From JACKJA01 sp050297015 (GTDB lineage Bacteria > Pseudomonadota > Alphaproteobacteria > Micavibrionales > Micavibrionaceae): a stretch of DNA of 64,000 bases. Shown piece by piece: positions 51,822-59,268 of this stretch (within the stretch, counting starts at the first letter, position 1; every line of letters begins with the position of its first letter). The notes under the pieces were generated by a model. It had not been told where the DNA came from and ran no database searches. It saw only the letters and a list, made by a program, of their open reading frames with translations. Made by a program: the position numbers and the translations under genes. The DNA is taken from assembly GCA_050297015.1 (NCBI GenBank), contig JBNKRZ010000005.1:186001-250000 (forward strand), given 5' to 3'.

Positions 51822-52909
51822 GAATTCGTTGCACGGTTCGGGCGTTCCAGCGGGCTGAAACCGTAATGGTCCAGCCAGCGCGTATCACTGTCAAACATGG
51901 TGCGCAGATCGGGAATGCCGTATTTCAGCATGGCCATGCGGTCAATTCCGATCCCGAAAGCAAAGCCCTGATATTCGTCCGGGTCGATGCCGCAGTTCTT
52001 CAGGACGTTCGGGTGGACCATCCCGCAGCCGAGAATTTCCATCCAGTCGTCACCAGCCCCGATTTTCAGGCCGTTTTCACGGGAGCAGCCAATATCAACC
52101 TCCGCACCCGGCTCAACGAACGGGAAGAATGACGGGCGAAAACGCATTGGCAGCTCATCAACCTCAAAAAAGGCTTTGAGGAAATCATGCAGGCAGCCCT
52201 TGAGGTGGCCCATGTGAATGCCCTTGTCGATAACCAGCCCTTCGACCTGATGGAACATCGGTGTGTGCGTCATGTCGGAATCGCAGCGGTACGTGCGGCC
52301 CATACAGATAATCCGGGTCGGTGGTTTGTGCTCTTCCATATAGCGGATTTGTACGGAGGAAGTATGTGTGCGCAGGACTTTTTTGCGGTGGTCTTCGTCG
52401 GCACTTTCATCATCGGGCATAAAGAACGTGTCTTGCATCTCCCGTGCCGGGTGGCCGGGCGGAAAATTTAGCGCTGTGAAATTATGCCAGTCATCTTCGA
52501 TGTCCGGACCCTCGGCAATGCCAAACCCCATGTCGGCAAAAATGGTGGCGACTTCCTCCATCGTTTGACTGATGGGGTGGATCGAGCCTCTTTTTTCCGG
52601 GCGGGGGGAGAGGGTAATGTCGATTTGTTCGCGGACAAGGCGGGCGTCCATTTCCTGTTTCTTGAGCGCGGCTTCCTGTTTTTCGATCAAGGCGGCGATA
52701 TCGTCCTTCAGCGCGTTGAGCGCCGGGCCCATGACTTTGCGTTCCTCCGGGTCCATTTTGCCCAGACCCTTCATCATTTCTGTGACGCGGCCTTTCTTAC
52801 CCAGCGCCGTTACGCGCGCCTCATCAAGGGTTTGCAAGTCATTGGCAGCTTCGATAATGGAGGTCAGCTCGTCTTTTAATGCCGTAATGTTTTGTGTCAT
52901 ATCGCTCAT
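51818..52909 (-). CDS. pheS: Phenylalanine--tRNA ligase alpha subunit
   Basis: 363 residues. An N-terminal coiled coil (about 1-95) precedes the class II catalytic core, with motif 2 in DMTHTPMFHQVEGLVIDKG and the motif 3 GIGIDRMAMLKYG. It has the conserved GPDIEDDWHNFTALNFPPGHPAR. It charges tRNA-Phe with PheT. The ATG has a poor ribosome-binding site; a second in-frame ATG lies three codons on. rplT, often upstream of pheS, lies 3 kb away, separated by two genes and several repeats. Confidence 0.97.
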   Translation of the reverse strand: MSDMTQNITALKDELTSIIEAANDLQTLDEARVTALGKKGRVTEMMKGLGKMDPEERKVMGPALNALKDDIAALIEKQEAALKKQEMDARLVREQIDITLSPRPEKRGSIHPISQTMEEVATIFADMGFGIAEGPDIEDDWHNFTALNFPPGHPAREMQDTFFMPDDESADEDHRKKVLRTHTSSVQIRYMEEHKPPTRIICMGRTYRCDSDMTHTPMFHQVEGLVIDKGIHMGHLKGCLHDFLKAFFEVDELPMRFRPSFFPFVEPGAEVDIGCSRENGLKIGAGDDWMEILGCGMVHPNVLKNCGIDPDEYQGFAFGIGIDRMAMLKYGIPDLRTMFDSDTRWLDHYGFSPLERPNRATNS

Positions 52910-53090
52910 AACTATATGTTTTTATTTACGTTTTAGAGTTAGTCATTTTGTTCTTCATTTTTTGCAGGGGGGTGGGGGTGTCCGCCCGCCTCAAAATATT
53001 TCCGGACCGCTTAATATAGGATAAAATTCCTCTAATGTCCAGCGTTGTAAAAGCCTTTGTAGCAGGTTCTTTTGCGTTTTCAAACTATAA

Positions 53091-53262
53091 CGTCATTGCG
53101 AGTGACAAACAGGAGCGAAGCAATCCAGAATTTGTGGAATGGGCACTGGATTGCCGCGTCGGCCTTTTTAGGGATGTCCCATGCGCTCTGCACTTCGGGA
53201 CGGGGGTTTAGGGATGTCCCATGCGCTCTGCACTTCGGGACGGGGGCCTCCTCGCAATGACG
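53091..53262. repeat. Palindromic element with nested 40-bp tandem duplication
   Basis: 172 bp in the 360-bp gap between the HAD gene and pheS. Ends are a perfect 12-bp inverted repeat, CGTCATTGCGAG and CTCGCAATGACG. Inside are an inverted pair GCAATCCAG/CTGGATTGC (53120-53154) and a 40-bp unit (TTTAGGGATGTCCCATGCGC and on) present twice in tandem at 53167-53206 and 53207-53246. The rest of the gap (52910-53090) shows no feature I can support except a G-rich stretch. Confidence 0.85.
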
Positions 53263-53269
53263 ATGCCCT

Positions 53270-53950
53270 TTATACGGTCCAGATGTTCTCTAAAATGCTT
53301 TGTACCGCGTGCAGATCGTCGACAATGTAATCGGGGTTACAAGCCTCCAGCCGCTCGTTATTCAGCAGACCGCCGGTGATCGAAAAGGTTTTCAGGCCGA
53401 TATTATGGCCGATTTCCGGTTCTTCATGGCTGTCACCGATAATAAAGGCTCGGGCCGGGTCAAAGCCGTGTTCGGTCATATGCGCGGAAAGTCGGTCCTG
53501 TTTGTTTGTTTTGCTGATGAAAGAAGCGTCATATTGCATCACACCGGAAATATGATCGAAGAAGTCGGTGATTTGCAGGCGCTTGAGATCGATGCGGATG
53601 ACTTCGTCGAGGTGGTTGCTGAGCAGCATGCAATGGACGTTCCGCTCATTGAGCCACTGGAGAAGTTCCAGCGCACCGGGTTTCAAACCCACTTTGAGAC
53701 TTTCGCGGGAGCAAGTTTCAAAAAAGACTTGCGCAGCTTCTTCGTGCCGGGACAGGAATTCGTCGGCGCCGATCCCCAAGGTCACGTAAGAATGAAGGAT
53801 TGGAAAGGTGAAAACTTCGCGGTATTTTTCCGCCGTGATCGGCGCGCGGTCAAATAGTTTGAGCACCGCATTCATGCCCGCAAGGTTCGCCGCGAAATCG
53901 TCGATCAGCGTGCAGTTCCAGTCAAATACGGCGAGATATTTATCAGTCAT
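53270..53950 (-). CDS. HAD-superfamily hydrolase
   Basis: 226 residues. Motif I is FDWNCTLIDDF: the nucleophile Asp is present but the residue two places on is Asn in place of the usual Asp, a variation shared by a known DWNGTL subset of HAD proteins. Motif II is SNHLD, motif III the Lys in SKTNKQ, and motif IV IGDSHEEPEIG. It should hydrolyse a phosphomonoester. The substrate is unknown. It stands between the DUF1566 gene and pheS on the same strand. Confidence 0.75.
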   Translation of the reverse strand: MTDKYLAVFDWNCTLIDDFAANLAGMNAVLKLFDRAPITAEKYREVFTFPILHSYVTLGIGADEFLSRHEEAAQVFFETCSRESLKVGLKPGALELLQWLNERNVHCMLLSNHLDEVIRIDLKRLQITDFFDHISGVMQYDASFISKTNKQDRLSAHMTEHGFDPARAFIIGDSHEEPEIGHNIGLKTFSITGGLLNNERLEACNPDYIVDDLHAVQSILENIWTV

Positions 53951-53981
53951 GATTAATGGGTCCTGACTCTGGTTTGTTTCT

Positions 53982-55415
53982 TCATCGTGGGACGCAGGCG
54001 GTGGCGCCGTCCGGTGTTTGACGGCAGGTGCCGGTGAGGCGTCCTCTGGGGGTCGTAAAGGAACAGCTGCCTGAACTTTTGCCGGCGCAGGCGCTTATGG
54101 CTTCTTGCGGTGGTCTTCGTCCTTGGCCGTTCCTGCCTTCGCCTCCATTATTGCCGCGGAGAGGGGCTTGCGTTTTGGATGTGTCGTAGGTCGTATCCGT
54201 GGTGAATGTTGCTCCACCACGCACGCAGCGCACATAGTTTTTCACGCGCTGGGCGTCGCCCTGTGGGCCGTGGCCGTCTTTGATAGGAACGCCGGATTTA
54301 GGATCGCTCCGCTGGGCGCCCGCGCCGTGAACGTCAATCCAGCCTTGCTTGTTCATATTACCCAAAGCGCGGCCAAAGGAGACATAAACGCCGTGGGACA
54401 TGCCCATCATGCTTTTGTGTGTGGTGCTGCTCCAGTAAAACGGCCAATCTTGGGCACCCGATTCATTGGTGATCGTGCTGGCGTCAAAGAGCGGGTTGAT
54501 CGCGGCGGAGCCGGTCGTGTCCGGCGCGCGGCTATAATCGACGATGCTTTGTAGCTCCTTGGCATTGGGCAAGCGCCAGTCATCTTTTCCGGCCAGAGAC
54601 AGGCTCTCGCAATAGGATAGCGCATCTGCCCAGTTCATGCCTTTGCGGCTGTCGCTTTGCTGCCATGTCAGGCCCGTTGCTTTGTCCGTGATCGTGCCGT
54701 TATTGTTGTTGGAGAAGTTGTTTTTACCGTAGGATGGGTTGCCGCGTACCATGCGCAGGAACCAGCCGTGGCCTCGGCGGGGCTGTGTGGGATAGCATTT
54801 AATCCGGCCGTCGGCGAAGTTTACGCCAAAAAAGCATTCTTCCCGATGCATGACTTTGGCGCCGTAAATCGAGGTTGTCATCCACTGAGAATCAATAATC
54901 CGGGAGCCTGTGGCCGTATCGCCATATTCAAAATCGAAATATTTTGTGTCGATAAAGGGTCTCTGGCCTGCGCCGCTCGTGAGTTCGGCCATGATGTCCA
55001 TGCCGTCAAAATCCATAAGGGAGTATAGCTCTTTGATTGACGGTACGCGCCAGTCAGAATAGCCGGCATAGGTGAAAGACCGGCCTTTTTTGATGCCTTG
55101 CGCGTAGGAGGTTTTGCCGCCAGCGTCCTTGATCCACATCAGGCCGGTTACGGTATCGGTAATTGTACCGTCGCCGTTATCGGTGTAGTGGGGCTCATGG
55201 CCCTGATACTGCGCATCTTGTCCGAAGAATGTGCCGGAGCCGGCGCAGCGCAGGGCTTTCGTATTGTCGTAGCAAGCACGCTGGTTCGTATCGACAATCG
55301 CGTAGGGCAGGCTTTGCTGCGCCAAGGCCGGGGTGGTTTGCAGGATGATAGCTGCCGCAAAAGCCGTGAGTAGCGTGCGGCGCGCCGATTTTTTATTTTT
55401 TGAGAGCTTTAACAT
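53982..55415 (-). CDS. Exported DUF1566-repeat protein
   Basis: 477 residues. Signal peptide: basic start MLKLSKNKKSARR, hydrophobic core, ALAQ. Two DUF1566 (Lcl-type) domains follow, beginning YTDNGDGTITDTVTGLMWIKD and FSNNNNGTITDKATGLTWQQ, each with the AGYSDWRVPSIKELYSLMD or KDDWRLPNAKELQSIVDYS segment. The C-terminal 70 residues are Gly/Arg-rich and cysteine-containing. Such domains occur in secreted or surface proteins, some adhesive; function here is unknown. The start lies 10 bp from a long inverted-repeat element (55425-55592) and has no ribosome-binding site I can recognise. Confidence 0.75.
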   Translation of the reverse strand: MLKLSKNKKSARRTLLTAFAAAIILQTTPALAQQSLPYAIVDTNQRACYDNTKALRCAGSGTFFGQDAQYQGHEPHYTDNGDGTITDTVTGLMWIKDAGGKTSYAQGIKKGRSFTYAGYSDWRVPSIKELYSLMDFDGMDIMAELTSGAGQRPFIDTKYFDFEYGDTATGSRIIDSQWMTTSIYGAKVMHREECFFGVNFADGRIKCYPTQPRRGHGWFLRMVRGNPSYGKNNFSNNNNGTITDKATGLTWQQSDSRKGMNWADALSYCESLSLAGKDDWRLPNAKELQSIVDYSRAPDTTGSAAINPLFDASTITNESGAQDWPFYWSSTTHKSMMGMSHGVYVSFGRALGNMNKQGWIDVHGAGAQRSDPKSGVPIKDGHGPQGDAQRVKNYVRCVRGGATFTTDTTYDTSKTQAPLRGNNGGEGRNGQGRRPPQEAISACAGKSSGSCSFTTPRGRLTGTCRQTPDGATACVPR

Positions 55416-55424
55416 TTTCGGATA

Positions 55425-55592
55425 CTAGATACTGTAGTCACATGTTATGTACATTTCTGTTCGTTTTTCAAATAAAGTTATCATCGTTTTTGCTCCTTGA
55501 ATATGCTTTGGCATGTCCTGCGGACCAAAAACTTGATCCTTTTATCTGAAAAACGAACAGAAATGTACATAACATGTGACTACAGTATCTAG
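55425..55592. repeat. 168-bp element with perfect 46-bp inverted arms
   Basis: The arms 55425-55470 and 55547-55592 are perfect reverse complements over 46 bp, beginning CTAGATACTGTAGTCACATG. The 76-bp centre is A/T-rich with no open frame. The element lies between the DUF1566 start and the rplT terminator. Possibilities are a MITE left by a transposon, a long hairpin cleaved by RNase III, or a bidirectional control element. No transposase is in the window. Confidence 0.9.
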
Positions 55593-55595
55593 CAC

Positions 55596-55624
55596 AAAAA
55601 AACGGCCCCGCAATGAGGGCCGTT
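55596..55624 (-). terminator. Terminator of rpmI-rplT
   Basis: On the minus strand AACGGCCC pairs with GGGCCGTT (8 bp, 8-nt loop) and is followed by a T run (complement of A at 55596-55600). It is separated from the rplT stop by palindromic repeat C, which seems to have inserted between gene and terminator. Confidence 0.85.
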
Positions 55625-55637
55625 CTTAAAAATTCCT

Positions 55638-55810
55638 CTAGTCTTTTAATTTTAGCTCTGGACATTATGTGCCCGAAGAAGCAAAGCTGCGTGGGCACTC
55701 TGGTTCACGCGCTACGCGCTTCGAACCAGAAAGGTTGCTTCGCTCCTCACGTAGTAATTTCTACGTTTCGTCGCTTGCGCCTCGTCCAGAAGCTATCTTA
55801 AAAGACTATA
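55638..55810. repeat. Palindromic MITE-like repeat, copy C
   Basis: About 173 bp with inverted ends CTAGTCTTTTAATTTTAGCT and AGCTATCTTAAAAGACTATA, extended by CTGGA/TCCAG, and an internal inverted pair TCTGGTTCACGCGC/GCGCTTCGAACCAGA. Its right half closely resembles copy D, and its ends resemble copies A and B. It lies between rplT and its terminator. Confidence 0.8.
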
Positions 55811-55827
55811 ATTTAAAGCGTCTAAAC

Positions 55828-56193
55828 TTATGCCGCTTTTTTCAAGGCATCAGCCGCTTGTTTGGCCAAGGCAGCGAAGTCTTTTTCGCTGTCGATAGCA
55901 ATCGCGGACAGGACTTTACGGTCCAGTTCGATCCCGGCCAGTTTCAGGCCGTGCATGAATTGGCTGTAGGTCATGCCGTTAATACGGGCGGCAGCGTTAA
56001 TACGCTGAATCCACAGGCTGCGGAAATCGCGTTTTTTGCGGCGGCGGTGCGCGTAGGCATATTGCCCGGCTTTTTCAACCGCCTGAACGGCCGTACGGAA
56101 ACAATTCTTGCGGCGGCCGTAGTAACCCTTGGCAGCCTTAATCACTTTACGGTGACGTGCGTGGGCGCGTGGCCCTCCTTTAGTCCGTGCCAT
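55828..56193 (-). CDS. rplT: 50S ribosomal protein L20
   Basis: 121 residues, very basic, with the L20 signature RTKGGPRAHARHRKVIKAAKGY near the start and AAARINGMTYSQFMHGLKLAGIELDRKVLS. It is essential for early 50S assembly. The start codon overlaps the rpmI stop by one base (TAATG). In some bacteria it autoregulates this operon. Confidence 0.97.
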   Translation of the reverse strand: MARTKGGPRAHARHRKVIKAAKGYYGRRKNCFRTAVQAVEKAGQYAYAHRRRKKRDFRSLWIQRINAAARINGMTYSQFMHGLKLAGIELDRKVLSAIAIDSEKDFAALAKQAADALKKAA

Positions 56194-56438
56194 TATTTAC
56201 CCCCTTCCGCAGCTTTATTGGCTGCTTTCTTTTTCTTGCGGGCATAGGGCAGGAAATTACGCAGAACAATGCGCGCATCCGCATCGCATAGCGTCGTGGT
56301 GCCTTTGGCTTTCCGCTTCATGGATTTTGATTTGTTCATCATCATGTGGCTGGTGAAAGCCTGTTTGCTTTTCACTTTACCACTTTTCGTGACCTTGAAT
56401 CGCTTCTTGGCCCCGCTGTTGGTTTTCATTTTCGGCAT
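56193..56438 (-). CDS. rpmI: 50S ribosomal protein L35
   Basis: 81 residues. It begins MPKMKTNSGAKKRFKVTKSGKVK, the L35 signature. The C-terminus carries an extra basic and Ala-rich stretch (YARKKKKAANKAAEGGK), making it longer than the usual 65-67. It is the first gene of rpmI-rplT, with AAGGAGTATG upstream. infC, often the neighbour, is not here. Confidence 0.96.
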   Translation of the reverse strand: MPKMKTNSGAKKRFKVTKSGKVKSKQAFTSHMMMNKSKSMKRKAKGTTTLCDADARIVLRNFLPYARKKKKAANKAAEGGK

Positions 56439-56541
56439 TTCATACTCCTTAAAAAAGTTTATTTCCGCGCAATCGAGGCATGCCGTTTTTAGCCAGATTG
56501 CTGTTTGGATGGGGCTTTATACAGGACAAGCGTAGGAAAAA

Positions 56542-57306
56542 TCAAGCATATTTCTGCATAAAAGCACGAACTTGCCGGAAAATATTTTCCCGCTCGGTCG
56601 GTTGAGGCAGGCCATGCGTACCCTTTTCGTAAGATGTGATATGCAAGCGGCCCGCATTTCCGGCGTGGCGGCGCAAGAGTTCAAGCTGGTCGATGGGGCT
56701 TTGAAGGTCTGCATCGCCATGTTCGACCAAAAGCGGTGCACGCAGGCGTTGAAGCTCCAGAGTCAGGTTCAATGTCGCTAGTTCCTTTAGGCAACCCAAA
56801 GAGATTTTAGTGCCGTTGATGCTCACGGTTTTGCTTTTGTGTGTGGCCGTATTTTTGAGTGCAGGAAAATGGTTTCGGAAAGGGGTTTGCTTCATATCGA
56901 GCATGGGCCAAAACATGACAAGGCCGCGCACGGCAGAAGTCATATTCTGGAGGGCTATGGCTGCGCCCAGCCCCTCGCCGATGAAAACGAACCGTTGATA
57001 GCTTTTCTTGCGCGCCCAGCTTATGACAGCCTGCACGTCTTGTCCGGCGGATGATAGTGAAAACTCTTCAGGACGGCCGCTGCTATTGCCGCATCCTCTA
57101 AAATCGAACCGTATCGTATCGTGTTGTTCGGGGGCTAGAATGTCTTCAAGATCAACGAAGACACGGCCTTCGCCATCCATATCAAGACCCGGAAAACCAT
57201 GCATCATAATGATGAGCGTTTTTTCTTTTTCTGCACCATCAGGGCTTTTGCCGTATTGGGCATAAAGGCGTTGGCCGGCCCCGATGGGGATAAACTGATG
57301 AGTCAT
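56542..57306 (-). CDS. Alpha/beta-hydrolase fold protein with glycine at the nucleophile position
   Basis: 254 residues from the ATG at 57306, 13 nt after the upstream gene stop. It has an HGFPG oxyanion segment at 36-40 and a nucleophile elbow GEGLG at 110-114, where the usual GxSxG has Ser; codons 56965-56979 read Gly-Glu-Gly-Leu-Gly. The acid (HGDADLQSP) and histidine (YEKGTHGLP) of the triad are present. It may be inactive or use another residue. It resembles the serine aminopeptidase/S33-like lipase group. It is the last gene of the NCS1 permease unit on the minus strand. Confidence 0.7.
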   Translation of the reverse strand: MTHQFIPIGAGQRLYAQYGKSPDGAEKEKTLIIMMHGFPGLDMDGEGRVFVDLEDILAPEQHDTIRFDFRGCGNSSGRPEEFSLSSAGQDVQAVISWARKKSYQRFVFIGEGLGAAIALQNMTSAVRGLVMFWPMLDMKQTPFRNHFPALKNTATHKSKTVSINGTKISLGCLKELATLNLTLELQRLRAPLLVEHGDADLQSPIDQLELLRRHAGNAGRLHITSYEKGTHGLPQPTERENIFRQVRAFMQKYA

Positions 57307-57319
57307 GAGCGGAATGTGG

Positions 57320-58618
57320 TTATGCTGGTTTCTTTCTTTTAAGCATAACGCAAAGTCCCGCGTGAAGAAAGCTTGAAACAAGGAGTGCGTCGAGGGCGGG
57401 AATTGTCGTCAGGGTGAAAACGCCCAGCCCATTTTCGACAGCGGGTAGAGTCATATAAGCAACGGTTGTACCCGTGACCCATGAGACAAATGCAGGAATT
57501 TTAACGGGCGCGAGGGCTTCTTCGCTGAAAGAATCGTAACCTGCGCGGTTGACAAAAAAGTCGGCGATGTAAACCCCGGCGATGGGGGGGATAATGACAC
57601 CGAGGAAGATCAGGAACGGAATGAACTGGTCAAGGATGCCTAAAACCCCGAGTATGCCGCCAGCGCTACCCGCGATCAGGACGATTTTCCATTTGGCGAA
57701 TTTTTCCAGGACGCTGGCGAGCCCCAAAGAGGCGGAGTACAAGTTGTTGTCGTTAGAACTCCATGAGGAGAGGATCACGGTGGTTAGAGCAATAAAAACC
57801 CAGCCAAAAGAGAGAATGACATCGACAATATTTTTTTCTCCGGTGGCCAGCGCAATGATGATGTTGGGCAAGAAGACTGCAAACAAACCGACGATAAAGC
57901 AAATGATTGCCGCGCCCGCGCCATGGAGGGGCGTCCGGGCATAACGAGTCAAGTCGGGTAGGACTGTAACACCAACCATCCACCCCCCAACGATCATGGA
58001 GATGGTCGTACCGCAACTGAAATCATTGCTGCCTGTTTTATTCCATAAGTCGTTAAACGATATATCCGCTGTTGTTTTAAAAACCATAACAGCCATCAGG
58101 GTAAGAAGCAGGGGCACGACAATCAGGCTGAGCTTGTCTAGCCCTTTAAAGCCGAAGATCGCGGTTGAAACCATCAAAACTGTTCCGATAACGATCCATC
58201 CGCTTTGACCTATATTAAGACCGATTTGTTCAGCGGTAATGCCGTTTGTGGCTTCCGCGAAAAAGGCGCATGTCACACCGAACCAGCCGAATGTGGCTGC
58301 AGCCATAGTTAGATTAACAAGCTTGGCACCGTAACGGCCAAAGGCTATGCGGCAAACGCGGTAGGTTGAAAGGCGCGTGGCGCCGCCGATATAACCGGTG
58401 AGCATGGCCGCACCGGTAAGAATGAGAGAAGCAATAAATAATCCGAGGATGCTGCCAGAAAAGCCCAGATTAAGACCGATTTCCGAGGCCATCAGGAAGG
58501 CGGGCAGGGTCAGACCCACACCAATATAAATCAGGCCAATATGCCAGCCGCTGACGAGTTTTTCTTTGGGGACGGGTTCAAAGGCGTAATCTTTGAATAT
58601 TTCTTCAAGATTTTTCAT
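57320..58618 (-). CDS. NCS1-family permease, cytosine permease-like
   Basis: 432 residues with about twelve membrane segments. N-terminal SGWHIGLIYIGVGLTLPAFLMASEIG and GATRLSTYRVCRIAFGRYGAKLVN belong to the NCS1 (CodB-like) family, as do the later WSSNDNNLYSASLGLA and PPIAGVYIADFFVNRAGYD. NCS1 proteins import nucleobases, allantoin, thiamin or hydantoins with H+ or Na+. Its gpt neighbour (xanthine/guanine salvage, 28 bp upstream) suggests a purine or cytosine. The specificity is inference. Confidence 0.85.
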   Translation of the reverse strand: MKNLEEIFKDYAFEPVPKEKLVSGWHIGLIYIGVGLTLPAFLMASEIGLNLGFSGSILGLFIASLILTGAAMLTGYIGGATRLSTYRVCRIAFGRYGAKLVNLTMAAATFGWFGVTCAFFAEATNGITAEQIGLNIGQSGWIVIGTVLMVSTAIFGFKGLDKLSLIVVPLLLTLMAVMVFKTTADISFNDLWNKTGSNDFSCGTTISMIVGGWMVGVTVLPDLTRYARTPLHGAGAAIICFIVGLFAVFLPNIIIALATGEKNIVDVILSFGWVFIALTTVILSSWSSNDNNLYSASLGLASVLEKFAKWKIVLIAGSAGGILGVLGILDQFIPFLIFLGVIIPPIAGVYIADFFVNRAGYDSFSEEALAPVKIPAFVSWVTGTTVAYMTLPAVENGLGVFTLTTIPALDALLVSSFLHAGLCVMLKRKKPA

Positions 58619-58628
58619 GTTGTTTTAT

Positions 58629-58664
58629 TTAATATTCTTCGTAATGTTAATATTCTTCGTAATG
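58629..58664. repeat. 18-bp tandem duplication at the gpt 3' end
   Basis: The 18-bp unit TTAATATTCTTCGTAATG occurs twice in a row. On the minus strand it repeats the last five codons and stop of gpt (HYEEY, stop), so the duplicate lies directly after the stop codon and has no coding effect. Confidence 0.85.
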
Positions 58665-59126
58665 CTCGGCGGTAAATCCCGCTTTGAGCTCCCACGGGAA
58701 GTTGACCCAAATGTGCTGGTCATAGGTGCGAACGTAAGTATCGGCGGTGGGCGCGCCCATCGGTTTGACGTACAGACAGGCAAAATGAGCCGCCGGAAGC
58801 ATCTTACGCACTTCTTTAAAGGTGTTCCCGGTATCGGCCAGATCGTCGATAACCAGCCAGTCTTCCCCCTCACCGATATGTTCCACGGCCTTGAGGACTT
58901 CCAGTTTTTCTTGATCCTGATGGTCGTAGCTGGCCATGCAGAGCGTTTCGATCATTTTATTATCGAGCGCGCGGGAAATCAGCGCCGCCGGGGCCAGCCC
59001 GCCGCGCGTCACGGCAATGATGCCCTTCCATTCACGCCCGGCCAGTTTTTCCGCCAGAATGTCGCAATCTTTGTGAGTCGTTTCCCAGTCGAGAACAAGT
59101 TCTTCAGGTTGCGGGTTGGTGCTCAT
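58647..59126 (-). CDS. gpt: Xanthine-guanine phosphoribosyltransferase
   Basis: 159 residues. The PRPP-binding motif is WLVIDDLADTGNTFKEV, and KGIIAVTRGGLAPAALISRALD is the N-terminal signature. The protein converts guanine and xanthine to GMP and XMP. It starts 55 bp from palindromic repeat D and is followed by the NCS1 permease gene, so the two likely form a purine-salvage pair. The last 18 bp are duplicated after the stop. Confidence 0.9.
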   Translation of the reverse strand: MSTNPQPEELVLDWETTHKDCDILAEKLAGREWKGIIAVTRGGLAPAALISRALDNKMIETLCMASYDHQDQEKLEVLKAVEHIGEGEDWLVIDDLADTGNTFKEVRKMLPAAHFACLYVKPMGAPTADTYVRTYDQHIWVNFPWELKAGFTAEHYEEY

Positions 59127-59180
59127 GGCAAGTTTCTTTCTCTATGGCTATAGGGTCTTTTTCATAGCAGGTATATCAGG

Positions 59181-59240
59181 TATAGTCTTACAATTCTAGC
59201 TTTTGCGTCTCGTCCAAAAGCTATCTTATAAAAACTATAG
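59181..59240. repeat. Palindromic MITE-like repeat, copy D
   Basis: 60 bp, the shortest copy, with ends TATAGTCTTACAATTCTAGC and AAAGCTATCTTATAAAAACTATA around GCGTCTCGTCC. It matches the right half of copy C. It lies between the divergent gpt and ion-channel genes. Confidence 0.7.
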
Positions 59241-59268
59241 AATCAAAGAAAAAGGGAATGAGAATACA

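Noticed and set aside
53167..53246. CRISPR array
   Set aside because: Only two 40-bp units with no spacer between them; it is a tandem duplication within a palindrome.
53270..53950. HAD protein with Asn for the second catalytic Asp as an inactive enzyme
   Set aside because: The DWN(G/C)T form occurs in a known HAD subset, so it is not good evidence of inactivity.
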